From: an uncultured Anaerotignum sp.
GTDB taxonomy: Bacteria; Bacillota; Clostridia; Lachnospirales; Anaerotignaceae
Length of the DNA stretch: 14,219 nt
NCBI RefSeq assembly: GCF_905212195.1
Contig: NZ_CAJMDQ010000068.1
Coordinates: 1 to 14,219, forward strand
Direction of reading: 5' to 3'
The number at the start of each line of letters is the position of its first letter. The stretch's first letter is position 1. Positions 14,169 to 14,219 of this stretch are shown one piece after another. The notes below the pieces were generated by a model. That model ran no database searches. It was not told the origin of the DNA and saw only the letters and a list, made by a program, of their open reading frames with translations. The translations under genes and the position numbers were made by a program.

Positions 14169-14217
14169 AAAAAAGGCTCTTTCCCCAGGTTAAAACTTCT
14201 TAAGAAAGCACCTTTTT
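14169..14217. terminator. Possible terminator-like inverted repeat at the window end
   Basis: AAAAAGG-CT-CTTTC (from about 14170) can pair with GAAAG-CA-CCTTTTT (14204-14217), leaving a two-base mismatch and a loop of about 20 bases. Flanking A and T runs allow termination either way. It may end a minus-strand gene beyond the window. No coding region is seen in 14021-14219. Confidence 0.4.
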
Positions 14218-14219
14218 CG

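Overview
The window looks like a chromosomal segment of an anaerobic, moderately low-GC Firmicute, probably a Clostridia-type gut or rumen fermenter. The evidence is the strong AGGAGG ribosome sites, sigma-A-like promoters, T-tailed hairpin terminators, and a ferredoxin-dependent 2-oxoacid oxidoreductase next to butyrate kinase and phosphate butyryltransferase. The genus cannot be fixed from the sequence. No rRNA, tRNA, CRISPR array, insertion sequence or phage gene was recognised.

Layout. (1) 1-2460, plus strand: a small winged-helix-like protein (212-460) with its own terminator, then a LemA-family membrane protein (705-1460) and a DUF3137-like membrane protein (1475-2398), a common pair of unknown function. 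(2) 2679-5240, minus strand: a four-gene operon for a VOR/KOR-type 2-oxoacid:ferredoxin oxidoreductase (ferredoxin, alpha/VorB, beta, gamma), with a near-consensus promoter at 5295-5323 and a long hairpin terminator at 2583-2622. (3) 5471-6241, plus strand: a divergent IclR-family regulator. (4) 6693-12707, plus strand: butyrate kinase, phosphate butyryltransferase, a class I/II PLP aminotransferase, an NhaC-family antiporter and an MFS transporter. These run head to tail with 20-60 base gaps, from a promoter at 6597-6626 to a terminator at 12736-12770. (5) 12818-14020, plus strand: a CPA2 (Kef/NapA-type) cation/proton antiporter, then a terminator.

How the genes fit together. The enzymes make a complete oxidative route from an amino acid to a fatty acid plus ATP. 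The aminotransferase gives a 2-oxoacid; VOR decarboxylates it to an acyl-CoA and reduces ferredoxin; Ptb makes the acyl phosphate; Buk transfers the phosphate to ADP. The VorB-type alpha subunit together with Ptb and Buk points to branched-chain amino acids (valine, leucine, isoleucine to isobutyrate, isovalerate, 2-methylbutyrate), but the substrate is inferred. The two transporters in the operon could move the amino acid, the acid product or the coupling ion.

The most interesting signal is regulatory. A 17-base inverted repeat GTTCTA-N5-TAGAAC lies just upstream of the ribosome site of iclR (5437-5453) and of buk (6654-6670). A one-mismatch copy sits at the same place before the vor operon (5257-5273). 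Extra TAGAAC half-sites lie 20 bases from their neighbours at both structural-gene promoters. This predicts one regulon under the local IclR protein.
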